A stretch of 64,000 bases of DNA, from NCBI GenBank assembly GCA_041918675.1, contig JAYRVF010000014.1, positions 496,001 through 560,000 of the forward strand, in the 5' to 3' direction. Shown here in pieces: positions 44,895 to 52,154 of this stretch. The DNA is from SCUB01 sp041918675. GTDB lineage: Bacteria; Pseudomonadota; Alphaproteobacteria; Rhizobiales; Xanthobacteraceae. The notes beneath the pieces were generated by a model. It ran no database searches and had not been told where the DNA came from. It saw nothing but the letters and a program-made list of their open reading frames with translations. A program made the translations under genes and the position numbers. Position 1 is the first letter of the stretch; each line of letters begins with the position of its first letter.

Positions 44895-45135
44895 GGGTCC
44901 GCCGCAAAAGCGTCGCGCGGTTCGAACAAGCTGGCGCCCTCGATCGAAAATCTCGCGCCGACCATAACCGAACCGGAAAAATACGCCACCAGTCCGCCGT
45001 CCGGCCGCGATTCTCCCGCCCATGCCAAGCGCTCGCGCGCAGGCGAACATTCGTCCGGGTTGGACCAGGCAGGCATCGGCGCGAAGGAATGCTGGAAAGG
45101 ACGGATGTCGGAGTGGGAGAACGGCGTGCGGGTTG

Positions 45136-45200
45136 ACGTTGGACGGGTGGACGTTGGACGCGTGGACGTTGGACGGGTGGACGTTGGACGGGTGGACGTT
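45136..45200. repeat. 15-bp tandem repeat, four copies
   Basis: Unit acgttggacgggtgg repeats at 45136, 45151, 45166 and 45181 with one substitution (g to c in copy 2), plus a partial fifth copy to 45200. It is not coding and lies between the glycosyltransferase operon and tRNA-Gly. Confidence 0.95.
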
Positions 45201-45210
45201 AAAGCGGACG

Positions 45211-45290
45211 GATGTCAAAGCAAGCGGATGTCGAAGCAAGAGGATGTCGAAGCAAGAGGATGTCGAAGCAAGAGGATGTCGAAGCAAGAG
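45211..45290. repeat. 16-bp tandem repeat, five copies
   Basis: Unit gatgtcgaagcaagag (variants in the first two copies) repeats at 45211, 45227, 45243, 45259 and 45275. It is separated by 10 bp from the 15-bp array and ends 5 bp before the tRNA-Gly CCA. The two arrays are unrelated in sequence apart from a shared ggacg/ggatg core. Confidence 0.95.
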
Positions 45291-45295
45291 GACAT

Positions 45296-45370
45296 TGGAG
45301 CGGGCGATGGGAATCGAACCCACGACATACAGCTTGGGAAGCTGTCGTTCTACCACTGAACTACGCCCGC
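45296..45370 (-). tRNA. tRNA-Gly (anticodon CCC)
   Basis: 75 nt including an encoded CCA (45296-45298). The acceptor stem gcgggcg pairs with cgcccgc, the D-loop is AGTGGTA, and the anticodon stem acagc/gctgt closes the loop TTCCCAA (45334-45340, anticodon CCC). T-stem gtggg/cccat closes TTCGATT. All stems pair. It decodes GGG glycine codons. A 5'-half copy of the same tRNA lies 2.3 kb away. Confidence 0.97.
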
Positions 45371-45768
45371 GAACGCAGGTTTTTTGACTATTTGGCTCCG
45401 TTTTGGCTCCTACCATCCGCCCGTGCGACGCGCAATTGGTATTCGAAATGGTGATAGGGCGGTCGCAGGCACATTGCGGAACGAAAGGAGCCGCCCAACG
45501 GGCGGCTCCACGATCTCCGGTCGAATGCCAATCGATCGAGGCGCCGGGCCGTCGACGCTTCGGTGGACGACGGAATTGGCCTGATGCACCGGCTGCTTTG
45601 CGTCGTCACGACATGAACCATCCGCTTGGATCGCCGAGCCGCAAGCAATCCGCGCCGGGGATCTTCGCTCCCGTCCATCCCGGCGGATTTCGCCGCCCGT
45701 GCCGGTGCCCCAACCGGCGCCGCGCGAACATTCAGCCCGGCGAACGCGCGGCAGGGGAGCCGAACAGG
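45371..45768. other. Non-coding segment between tRNA-Gly and the TadG-like gene
   Basis: No convincing gene. It holds the first copy of the 16-bp direct repeat (45392-45407). The promoter of the leftward tRNA must be here, but no standard hexamers stand out. Confidence 0.4.
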
Positions 45769-47139
45769 CTACTTGGACAATCGAAGCTGGCTGATAGCCG
45801 TCCCGATTTGCTGGAACGTCGAAACCATTTGGTTGGCGGAGGTCAGCAGGAAGAACTTGTCGGCGCCGCTGGCGCAATTCTTGAGCTGCGTCGAGAGCGG
45901 ATCACCGCCCGTGTTTAGCTGAACCGAATAGATCGTAATGCCGGCCGCCTTGATCTTGTCGCACTGAACCGTCTGACGGGCGTCGACTTCATTGGAATGA
46001 TTGACTCCATTTCCGTACCAACGATCATAAGTGTTGAGACCATCCGAGAACATCACGATGATCTTCTTGTATTGTTGCGTTTGGTCCTCGGCGGGGACCG
46101 TCAGCGGGCCTCCCACCGTCAGGGTGTTCCAAGCCCAGGCGAAACCGATCGGCTGATTGGTGGCGCCCACGGGCGTCATCTGATCGATGCGGGCCTTCAC
46201 CGCCGTCCAATCATAGGTCAACGGCATCACCAAGGCGGACGGACATTCCGGATCCTGATCGGCGGGGTAAAGCGTGCCGTTAACGCCAGCGCTGACTGCG
46301 GCATTGGTCACGTCATACGATTGATCGCGATCGATGACGCAGCCTTTCCAGGCATCGTGCTTATTCGGGGCGTTGCTCGACCACGTATTCCCATGGCCGA
46401 CACAGACCGCGCGCGTGAACGAATACTTGTCGCTGCAATACCATGACTTCGAAGTGTAGAAGTTCGTTGAATCGTCCCATTGATCCCAACGGAGCCAACT
46501 CGCGTCGACGTAGCTCGTGCCGACATTGACGGTGAGCGCGAAGGGAACGATCGAAACATAGACGTCGCCGGGATTTTTGCCGGCGGTTGAAAGTTGATCG
46601 ACCAAGTTCTTGGCGGCGGTCTTGAGCGCGTCTATCTTTCCCGAATTCGCCATCGACCCCGTATTATCGAGCGCGAGCGCGACGCGCAGACGGGTGCTGC
46701 CCCAGGTCGCCGTCGCCGTGGTCGCGATCGGGACCGTGGAAAATCCAACGACCTTGAGGAACGAAGTCGGCACATTGCCGTTTCCTTCGAGCGTCACGGT
46801 GGCGCCATTGCCCAATCCAGCATTATATTTGGCCGTCACGGTAACGGGCGTGATGTTCGCGGAATTGTAATTGGCATCGAAATAGCCCTGAGCCTTGTTG
46901 GCGAGTTGCACGCCTATGAGCGTATCCGCATCCTTCGACAACATCAGAGCGGCGGAATCGAGCGCGGCCTGCATCTTGGTGCGAGCGTGATTTGCGCGAC
47001 TGAAATCGGCCACGGCGCCGATGAATCCGATGATCGGCAGAAGAGCCAGCGCGAAGGTGATGGCGATATTGCCCCGCCGGTCGGCGGCAAAGGCGCCGAT
47101 GACGCGCTTAAGCGGACGGATGTCGATGAACGAAACCAT
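45769..47139 (-). CDS. TadG-like pilus-assembly protein with von Willebrand factor A domain
   Basis: A 456-residue protein. Residues 20-70 match the TadE/TadG N terminus: DRRGNIAITFALALLPIIGF, a pilin-like membrane segment, then HARTKMQAALDSAALM. From about residue 150 a von Willebrand A domain begins (LRVALALDNTGSMANSGK, MIDAS Asp158-Ser162) and runs to the end (YKKIIVMFSDGLNTYD, GITIYSVQLNTGGDP). A Cys-containing insertion lies at about 225-300. In Tad systems TadG is a minor or anchoring pilin; no other tad gene is in the window. Codon use and GC differ from the surroundings, suggesting transfer. Confidence 0.9.
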   Translation of the reverse strand: MVSFIDIRPLKRVIGAFAADRRGNIAITFALALLPIIGFIGAVADFSRANHARTKMQAALDSAALMLSKDADTLIGVQLANKAQGYFDANYNSANITPVTVTAKYNAGLGNGATVTLEGNGNVPTSFLKVVGFSTVPIATTATATWGSTRLRVALALDNTGSMANSGKIDALKTAAKNLVDQLSTAGKNPGDVYVSIVPFALTVNVGTSYVDASWLRWDQWDDSTNFYTSKSWYCSDKYSFTRAVCVGHGNTWSSNAPNKHDAWKGCVIDRDQSYDVTNAAVSAGVNGTLYPADQDPECPSALVMPLTYDWTAVKARIDQMTPVGATNQPIGFAWAWNTLTVGGPLTVPAEDQTQQYKKIIVMFSDGLNTYDRWYGNGVNHSNEVDARQTVQCDKIKAAGITIYSVQLNTGGDPLSTQLKNCASGADKFFLLTSANQMVSTFQQIGTAISQLRLSK

Positions 47140-47690
47140 GGCTCGCGGAGCAGTCGTCTTTTCCGCGAGGCTAAGAATTGCCGCTTAATTTTCGAATAAT
47201 TTCGAAGGAGAGAGGTCGGCGGTCGACGTAACGCCCGAATTAGCGCGGCTAATCGCCTTTCGCCAGGGATAATCGAATCCAGAAAATACGCCATTTCATT
47301 GCGGTTTGCGTCCGTTCGCGCGCGTGGAACGGATCGCGCAATGCCGATGAGAGGCTATCCGCGATCAAGCTTGTCGAAATAGGCGGCTACGGTTTTTTCG
47401 CACGAGGTTCTGGATCATGCCCGGTTTGAGTTCAAGGGGACCCAATCCGGCTCGCTTACGTCGGCGTAGGCGCCGGGGGTCTTGAGCCGCGACGCCATGA
47501 TATCGGTCAGGTGAAGTGCGGCATTCTTGGCTCCGTTTTGGCGCCCAAATCATGCGCGCCGAGGCGCATTGGCGTTGGTCGCGGTGCCCACATCTTGGAA
47601 ACAAAAAAACGAAAATTGGACCCGCTCTTTTTCTGGTGCGTCAGCGGTGGTTATGTGCAGCGATGCGTTTCGCCGTCAAAGATCTCTTTC
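47140..47690. other. Gene-free region upstream of the TadG-like gene
   Basis: About 550 bp with no supported gene. It contains the second 16-bp direct repeat (47527-47542) and an A-rich patch near 47600. The leftward TadG-like promoter should be within it. Sequence after the repeat (gaggcgcattggcgttgg) faintly resembles the stretch after the first copy, as if the two were once the same. Confidence 0.4.
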
Positions 47691-47694
47691 GACG

Positions 47695-47731
47695 TTGGGA
47701 AACTGCCGTTCTGCCACTGAACTATGCCCGC
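47695..47731 (-). pseudogene. 5'-half fragment of tRNA-Gly
   Basis: Thirty-seven bases match the first half of the intact tRNA-Gly(CCC) from acceptor strand through the anticodon loop TTCCCAA, with four substitutions. The match stops exactly at the end of the loop, so no 3' half, T-arm or acceptor partner exists. It is non-functional and marks the likely far end of the island. Confidence 0.85.
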
Positions 47732-47778
47732 GATGGCGCGCGGGTTAACCGCGCCGGCCGCTTCCCGGCAAGCCTTCC

Positions 47779-48885
47779 CTACATCCGGAAGTGCTTCGAC
47801 AGTTTCAGGCCTTGGGCCTGGTAATTCGATCCGATGCCCTGGCCGTAGAGCATTTCCGGCCGCGACTGCATGTGCTCATAGACCAGGCGGCCGACGATCT
47901 GGCCGTGTTCGAGGATGAACGGCACCTCGCGCGAGCGCACTTCGAGCACGGCGCGCGCGCCCGTTCCCCCCGCCCCGGCATAGCCGAAACCCGGATCGAA
48001 GAAGCCGGCGTAGTGCACGCGGAATTCGCCCACCAGCGGATCGAACGGCACCATCTCGGCGGCGTGGTCCGGCGGCACCTGCACCGCCTCCTTGGAAGCG
48101 AGGATGTAGAACTCATCGGGATCGAGAATGAGGCTCCGGTCCGCGCGCGCGCGGATCGGCTCCCAGAAATCATCGATCGCATAGCCGGCGCGGCGGTCGA
48201 CATCGATGACGCCGGTGTGGCGCTTGGCGCGATAGCCGACGAAACCACCCGCCCCTTCGCCGGACAGATCGACGCTCACGGCCACGCCGCTGGTCAAGTC
48301 CGGATCGTCGGTATCGACCAGCCGCTCGCGAATGTGCAGCGCGACGAGTTCCTCCTCCCCGAGCACGGCCTCGCCGCAGCGAAAGCGAATCTGCGACAGG
48401 CGCGAGCCTTCCCGCAGCAGCACCGGAAACGTCTTCGGACTGATCTCGGCGTAAAGCGGCCCGTGATAGCCGGCGGTGACCTGGTCGAAGCGACGCGTAC
48501 CGTCGGCGATGACACGCGTGAACACGTCGAGCCGCCCGGTCGAGCTTTTCGGATTGGCGGCGGCCGAAATCGATTTGGGCAGCGCCAGGCTCTCGATCAG
48601 CGGCACGATATAGACGCAGCCCGTTTCCAGGACCGCGCCGTCGGAGAGCGAAATCTCGTGCAGCTTGAGTTCCTCGATGCGTTCGGCGACCGTCGTCTCC
48701 GGCCCCGGCAGGAAGCTCGCGCGCACGCGGAAGGCGGTGTCGGCGAGCCGCAGATCGAGACTTGCCGGCTGGATCTGGTTCGCGATGAAAGGATAGGCGG
48801 GCAGGATCGCGCCGGCCGCCTCCATCGCCCTGATCATGCGATCGGGAAGAATGCCCCTGCCCTCGATGTGAAGTCCGTGCGTCAC
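47779..48885 (-). CDS. dcd: 2'-deoxycytidine 5'-triphosphate deaminase, long form
   Basis: dCTP deaminase of the long alphaproteobacterial type (about 370 residues, two dUTPase-like folds). The 368-residue protein has HIEGRGILPDRMIRAME at the start, NQIQPASLDLRLADTAF, and NPKSSTGRLDVFTRVI, with the catalytic Glu region FILEHGQIVGRLVYEHM in the second half. It supplies dUTP for thymidylate synthesis. The GTG at 48885 is the conserved start; an ATG at MIRAME is possible. It is divergent from metZ. Confidence 0.92.
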   Translation of the reverse strand: MTHGLHIEGRGILPDRMIRAMEAAGAILPAYPFIANQIQPASLDLRLADTAFRVRASFLPGPETTVAERIEELKLHEISLSDGAVLETGCVYIVPLIESLALPKSISAAANPKSSTGRLDVFTRVIADGTRRFDQVTAGYHGPLYAEISPKTFPVLLREGSRLSQIRFRCGEAVLGEEELVALHIRERLVDTDDPDLTSGVAVSVDLSGEGAGGFVGYRAKRHTGVIDVDRRAGYAIDDFWEPIRARADRSLILDPDEFYILASKEAVQVPPDHAAEMVPFDPLVGEFRVHYAGFFDPGFGYAGAGGTGARAVLEVRSREVPFILEHGQIVGRLVYEHMQSRPEMLYGQGIGSNYQAQGLKLSKHFRM

Positions 48886-48966
48886 TCGGGCCCCCGCCCG
48901 CGCGCGCGGGCCCCGCGATGAGGCGCCGCGCCGCGTTCCAGCCCCGCATCTAATCGCCACGACGAC

Positions 48967-48994
48967 TTGACGGAAAGGGCACCCGCCCTTAAGA
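48967..48994 (+). promoter_or_regulatory. Putative metZ promoter
   Basis: TTGACG at 48967-48972, then 16 bp, then TTAAGA at 48989-48994. The start of transcription would fall just before the SAM-II aptamer, the position expected for a riboswitch-controlled gene. Confidence 0.5.
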
Positions 48995-49008
48995 GCATCA
49001 CTTATCCC

Positions 49009-49060
49009 CGTGGTCATTTGAGCCGGCCGGCTTGCAGCCACGTAAAACAACTCGCTAAAC
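49009..49060 (+). ncRNA. SAM-II riboswitch (SAM-alpha)
   Basis: Aptamer with the SAM-II layout: P1 stem cgtgg/ccacg (49009-49013/49038-49042), the loop tcatttgagccggccggcttgca, then the A-rich linker taaaacaa and the conserved 3' strand ctcgctaaa that forms the pseudoknot. It lies 75 bp before metZ, the gene class this riboswitch usually controls in alphaproteobacteria. S-adenosylmethionine binding is expected to reduce expression. Confidence 0.92.
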
Positions 49061-49081
49061 AGGCCGGGGACGCGATGGATC

Positions 49082-49112
49082 CCGGCCTGGAACATTTCCG
49101 GCCGGTTTTTTT
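49082..49112 (+). terminator. Intrinsic terminator in the metZ leader
   Basis: ccggcc-t-ggaa/ttcc-ggccgg (49082-49105) forms a 10-bp stem with a bulged t and 3-nt loop, followed by seven T. An alternative stem aggccggg/cccggcct (49061-49068/49081-49088) uses the same left arm, so the two exclude each other. This is the usual layout of a transcriptional riboswitch switch. Confidence 0.8.
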
Positions 49113-49132
49113 GTGGCCAGAGGAGGCCGTCG

Positions 49133-50362
49133 ATGTCCGCGTCCCAGAAGCCCGAATCCGGGCAAGCCCCGTCCGCCAGCGCCGCGACAAGCGGATTGCA
49201 CCCCGAAACCCGGCTGGTGCATGCGGGAACCTTGCGCTCGCAATTCGGCGAGACATCGGAGGCGATGTTCCTGACCCAGGGCTTCGTCTATGACAGCGCC
49301 GAGCAGTGCGAGGCGCGCTTTACCGGCGACGAGCCGGGCTTTCTCTATTCGCGTTTCTCCAATCCCACCGTCGCCATGTTCGAGAACCGCATGGCCGCCT
49401 TCGAGGGCGCCGAGGCCGCGCGCGCGACCGCGACCGGCATGGCCGCCGTGACCACCGCGATCTTCGCCCCGCTCAAGGCCGGCGATCACGCCGTCGCGGC
49501 CAAGGCGATGTTCGGCTCGTGCCGCTGGGTGGTGGAGGACATGCTGCCGCGCTACGGCATCGAAACCACGCTGGTCGACGGCCTCGATCTCGATCAATGG
49601 CGCGCGGCCGCGCGCCCCAACACCCGCACCTTCTTTCTCGAAAGCCCGACCAACCCGACGCTCGATGTCCTCGACATCGGCGCGATCGCGGAAATCGCGC
49701 ACGCCGCCGGCGCGCGGCTGATCGTCGACAACGTCTTCGCCACGCCGATCTGGCAGAGCCCGCTCGCGCTCGGCGCCGACGTCGTCGTCTATTCGGCGAC
49801 CAAGCACATCGACGGCCAGGGACGCTGTCTCGGCGGCATCATTCTTTCCTCCAACGACTTCATTCAGGAACACGTCCACATGTTCCTGCGCCAGACCGGC
49901 CCGTCGATGTCGCCGTTCAACGCCTGGGTTCTCCTGAAATCGCTCGAAGCGCTGCCGCTGCGCGTGCGCCGCCAGACCGAGAACGCCGGCGCGGTCGCCG
50001 AGGCGCTGGCGCGCCACCCCAAGATCAAGCGCCTGATCTATCCGGGCCGGGACGATCATCCGCAGGCGGCGACGGTGCGCAAGCAGATGCGCGGCGGCTC
50101 GACGCTGGTGGCCTTCGAGATCGACGGCGGCAAGGCGGAAGCGTTCCGTTTCCTCAACGCGCTGAGGCTCGCGCGCATCACCAACAATCTGGGCGATTCA
50201 AAAAGCCTGGTCACGCATCCGGCCACGACCACGCATCAGCGCCTGACGCCGGAACAGCGCGCCGAACTCGGCATCGGCGACGGCTTCGTTCGCTTCTCGG
50301 CCGGAATCGAGCATCACGACGACATCATCGCCGACCTGTACGCCGCGCTCGGGGCGATCTGA
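49133..50362 (+). CDS. metZ: O-succinylhomoserine sulfhydrylase
   Basis: PLP enzyme making homocysteine directly from O-succinylhomoserine (or O-acetylhomoserine) and sulfide. The 409-residue protein is a Cys/Met-metabolism lyase: LHPETRLVHAGTLRSQFGET, QGFVYDSAEQCEARF, RFSNPTVAMFENRMAAFEGA, the PLP lysine near residue 224 in YSATKHIDGQGRCLGG, and SLVTHPATTTHQRL. AGAGGAGG precedes the ATG. The SAM-II riboswitch upstream confirms the methionine role. Acetyl or succinyl preference cannot be decided by eye. Confidence 0.95.
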   Translation: MSASQKPESGQAPSASAATSGLHPETRLVHAGTLRSQFGETSEAMFLTQGFVYDSAEQCEARFTGDEPGFLYSRFSNPTVAMFENRMAAFEGAEAARATATGMAAVTTAIFAPLKAGDHAVAAKAMFGSCRWVVEDMLPRYGIETTLVDGLDLDQWRAAARPNTRTFFLESPTNPTLDVLDIGAIAEIAHAAGARLIVDNVFATPIWQSPLALGADVVVYSATKHIDGQGRCLGGIILSSNDFIQEHVHMFLRQTGPSMSPFNAWVLLKSLEALPLRVRRQTENAGAVAEALARHPKIKRLIYPGRDDHPQAATVRKQMRGGSTLVAFEIDGGKAEAFRFLNALRLARITNNLGDSKSLVTHPATTTHQRLTPEQRAELGIGDGFVRFSAGIEHHDDIIADLYAALGAI

Positions 50363-50388
50363 CGGCGGGCGGAGAGCGCGCGTCGGCG

Positions 50389-51354
50389 CTATTCGTTCGA
50401 CGCGGCGTCGACGGAGAAATTCACGCGCGCGACCGATCGCGCGCGCTTGACCGAGCCGGCGATCGCCTCGCCGAGCAGGCGCGCCCAGCAGGCGTAGCCC
50501 CAATCGTTGAGATGCAGGCCGTCGTCGGTCAGGAACGTCTCGAACGGCATCTGGCGCTCGTCGCGCCAATGGCGCATCACCTCGAAGCGGTGGAACACGG
50601 AAACCGATTCCTCGCGCGCGATCCGGTCGATCAGCGTGTTCATTTCCGCCGCGCCCGACGGCCGCTCGATCACGCGCGGCGCGTATTGCGGATTGATCAG
50701 GATCAGCTCGGCGCCGCTTGCCTTGATGCGCTTCACGCCGTCGAGCATCACGTGGTAGAGCGGCAGAATGTTGGCGTCGCGCACGACGGCGTTGGTGCCG
50801 AGTTGCCAGAGCACGAGATCCGGATTTTCCGAAAGCACCGTCCGATCGAGGCGGGCGACCATCTCCGGCGCGGTCTCGCCGTTGACGCCGCGGTTGATCA
50901 TCGTGATCCGTCCGCCGGGAAAATGCTTGCGCAACTCGCCGGCCAGACGATGGGGATAGGCGAAGGCCGGCGAACTCGCGCCGGCGCCGCCCGTCGAGGA
51001 TGAACCGACGGCGACGATGACGATGTTCTCGCGCGCGGCGATGCGCCGCGCCAGGCGGTTGAGCGTGCCATCGAGCCGGAAGACCGTCGCCGGCGCGCGG
51101 CATTGCGCGCGATTGAGCACGTCGTCCCGGCCGATCGGCGCGGGCGCGACACTTTCCTCGTCAAGCTCCGTCGGCGGCGCGATCGCGACCGACAGCGCGG
51201 CCGGCGCCAGCGCCGTCGTGGCGCGCGCCGACGCCGCGATCATCGCCGACTGGGCGCGCGCGGCGCTCGGCAATGTCGCGAACAGGATCGCCGCGCACCC
51301 GGCAAGAGCCACGAGCCGAATGCGTCGCGCCCGATCCCGCCCTTGCGCCGTCAC
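50389..51354 (-). CDS. SGNH hydrolase, complete catalytic set
   Basis: A 321-residue exported SGNH/GDSL hydrolase, probably an acyl esterase. It has a signal peptide (RLVALAGCAAILFATLPSA), the nucleophile block VAVGSSSTGGAGASSP, the Gly block NRGVNGETAPEM, the Asn block WQLGTNAVVR and the Asp-His block DDGLHLNDWGY. All four SGNH positions are filled. The GTG start overlaps the upstream SGNH stop by four bases. It is the last gene of a three-gene unit with an OpgC-like acyltransferase. Confidence 0.9.
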   Translation of the reverse strand: MTAQGRDRARRIRLVALAGCAAILFATLPSAARAQSAMIAASARATTALAPAALSVAIAPPTELDEESVAPAPIGRDDVLNRAQCRAPATVFRLDGTLNRLARRIAARENIVIVAVGSSSTGGAGASSPAFAYPHRLAGELRKHFPGGRITMINRGVNGETAPEMVARLDRTVLSENPDLVLWQLGTNAVVRDANILPLYHVMLDGVKRIKASGAELILINPQYAPRVIERPSGAAEMNTLIDRIAREESVSVFHRFEVMRHWRDERQMPFETFLTDDGLHLNDWGYACWARLLGEAIAGSVKRARSVARVNFSVDAASNE

Positions 51355-52154
51355 CGCGACACCTTCGGTTTGTCCGGCTCGACGCGGACGGCCTTGACGA
51401 TCAGCGCCGACAGCACGCGGCCGATGCAATCGTGCACGCGCTTGGCCATGCCGAGCCCGTGGAATGCGCCGTAGAGATCGAAATTCCCCGCCTCGCTCCA
51501 ATGGTGCATGATCGCGAAGCGATCGAACAGCGCTACATCGTGCTGCTGCGCGACCGCCTTCATCATGTCCATGTAGGACGATGCGTTGATGATCGTCTCG
51601 GTGCGTGGGCTGTATTGCATGTTCATCAGAACCGCGTCGGCTCCCGCCTCTTGGATGGCACCGATGCCCTCTTCGAGCGCGGTCCTGAAATCCTCAAGAT
51701 CGACCGCTCGCATAGCATCGATCGTGCCCGTTTGCCAGATGACCAGGTTCGGCTTGCGCTCGGCGAGCAGCTTGGGCAGATTTTCTGAAAGTTCCGTTGC
51801 GTTGCGGCGCGGAAGGACTTCCACCGCGACGTTAACGCTAACGTCGGCAAGGGCTTGCCGCAGTGCGAATTCCATCCTCGCGGGATAGGCCGCCTCCTGC
51901 GCACCCGAACCGCCAAGCGCGGACGACGCGGTGCCCACGACCAGGACTTCGAGTTTCTTGGATTTGGCGACGGCTTCGGCGGCCCGCTTGAGTTCCTCGG
52001 CGAGGGACAGGAACTGCTCGGGCACCTCGCAGAGCTTGTCCGGCGGCGGTTCCGTCGCCATGGCGGACGCCGCGACTAGCATCGACGCGATCGCGACGAG
52101 GCACCCGCGCGCCGTGCGGCGCGCGCCCGAGCGCCAGCTCGCGCCTGCGTTCAT
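51351..52154 (-). CDS. SGNH-like hydrolase lacking conserved catalytic residues
   Basis: A 267-residue exported relative of the neighbouring SGNH hydrolase: signal peptide (LVAIASMLVAASAMA), nucleophile block VVGTASSALGGSGAQEAAYP and WQTGTIDAMR. The Asn of the usual GTN is Ile, and the DGLH-type Asp-His block reads YGAFHGLGM with Gly at the Asp position. The Ser and His remain, but two of four SGNH residues are gone. It may be inactive, a binding partner, or a distinct enzyme. ATG overlaps the OpgC stop by four bases. Confidence 0.85.
   Translation of the reverse strand: MNAGASWRSGARRTARGCLVAIASMLVAASAMATEPPPDKLCEVPEQFLSLAEELKRAAEAVAKSKKLEVLVVGTASSALGGSGAQEAAYPARMEFALRQALADVSVNVAVEVLPRRNATELSENLPKLLAERKPNLVIWQTGTIDAMRAVDLEDFRTALEEGIGAIQEAGADAVLMNMQYSPRTETIINASSYMDMMKAVAQQHDVALFDRFAIMHHWSEAGNFDLYGAFHGLGMAKRVHDCIGRVLSALIVKAVRVEPDKPKVSR

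Larger units (their letters stand above)
45341..47694. mobile_element. Possible decayed tRNA-Gly-targeted island
   Basis: This 2.35-kb stretch lies between the anticodon loop of the intact tRNA-Gly and a truncated tRNA-Gly 5' half ending in the same loop. A 16-bp direct repeat (ttggctccgttttggc) lies inside each end, at 45392-45407 and 47527-47542. The single gene inside has visibly lower GC than its neighbours. No integrase, excisionase or transposase is present, so the element is either a remnant or was moved by an enzyme encoded elsewhere. A simple tRNA duplication is the alternative. Confidence 0.45.

Noticed and set aside
45136..45290. CRISPR-like array
   Set aside because: Units of 15-16 bp are directly adjacent with no spacers, and no cas genes are near; simple tandem repeats.
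47695..47731. Second functional tRNA-Gly
   Set aside because: Only the 5' half matches; after the anticodon loop there is no T-arm or acceptor strand.
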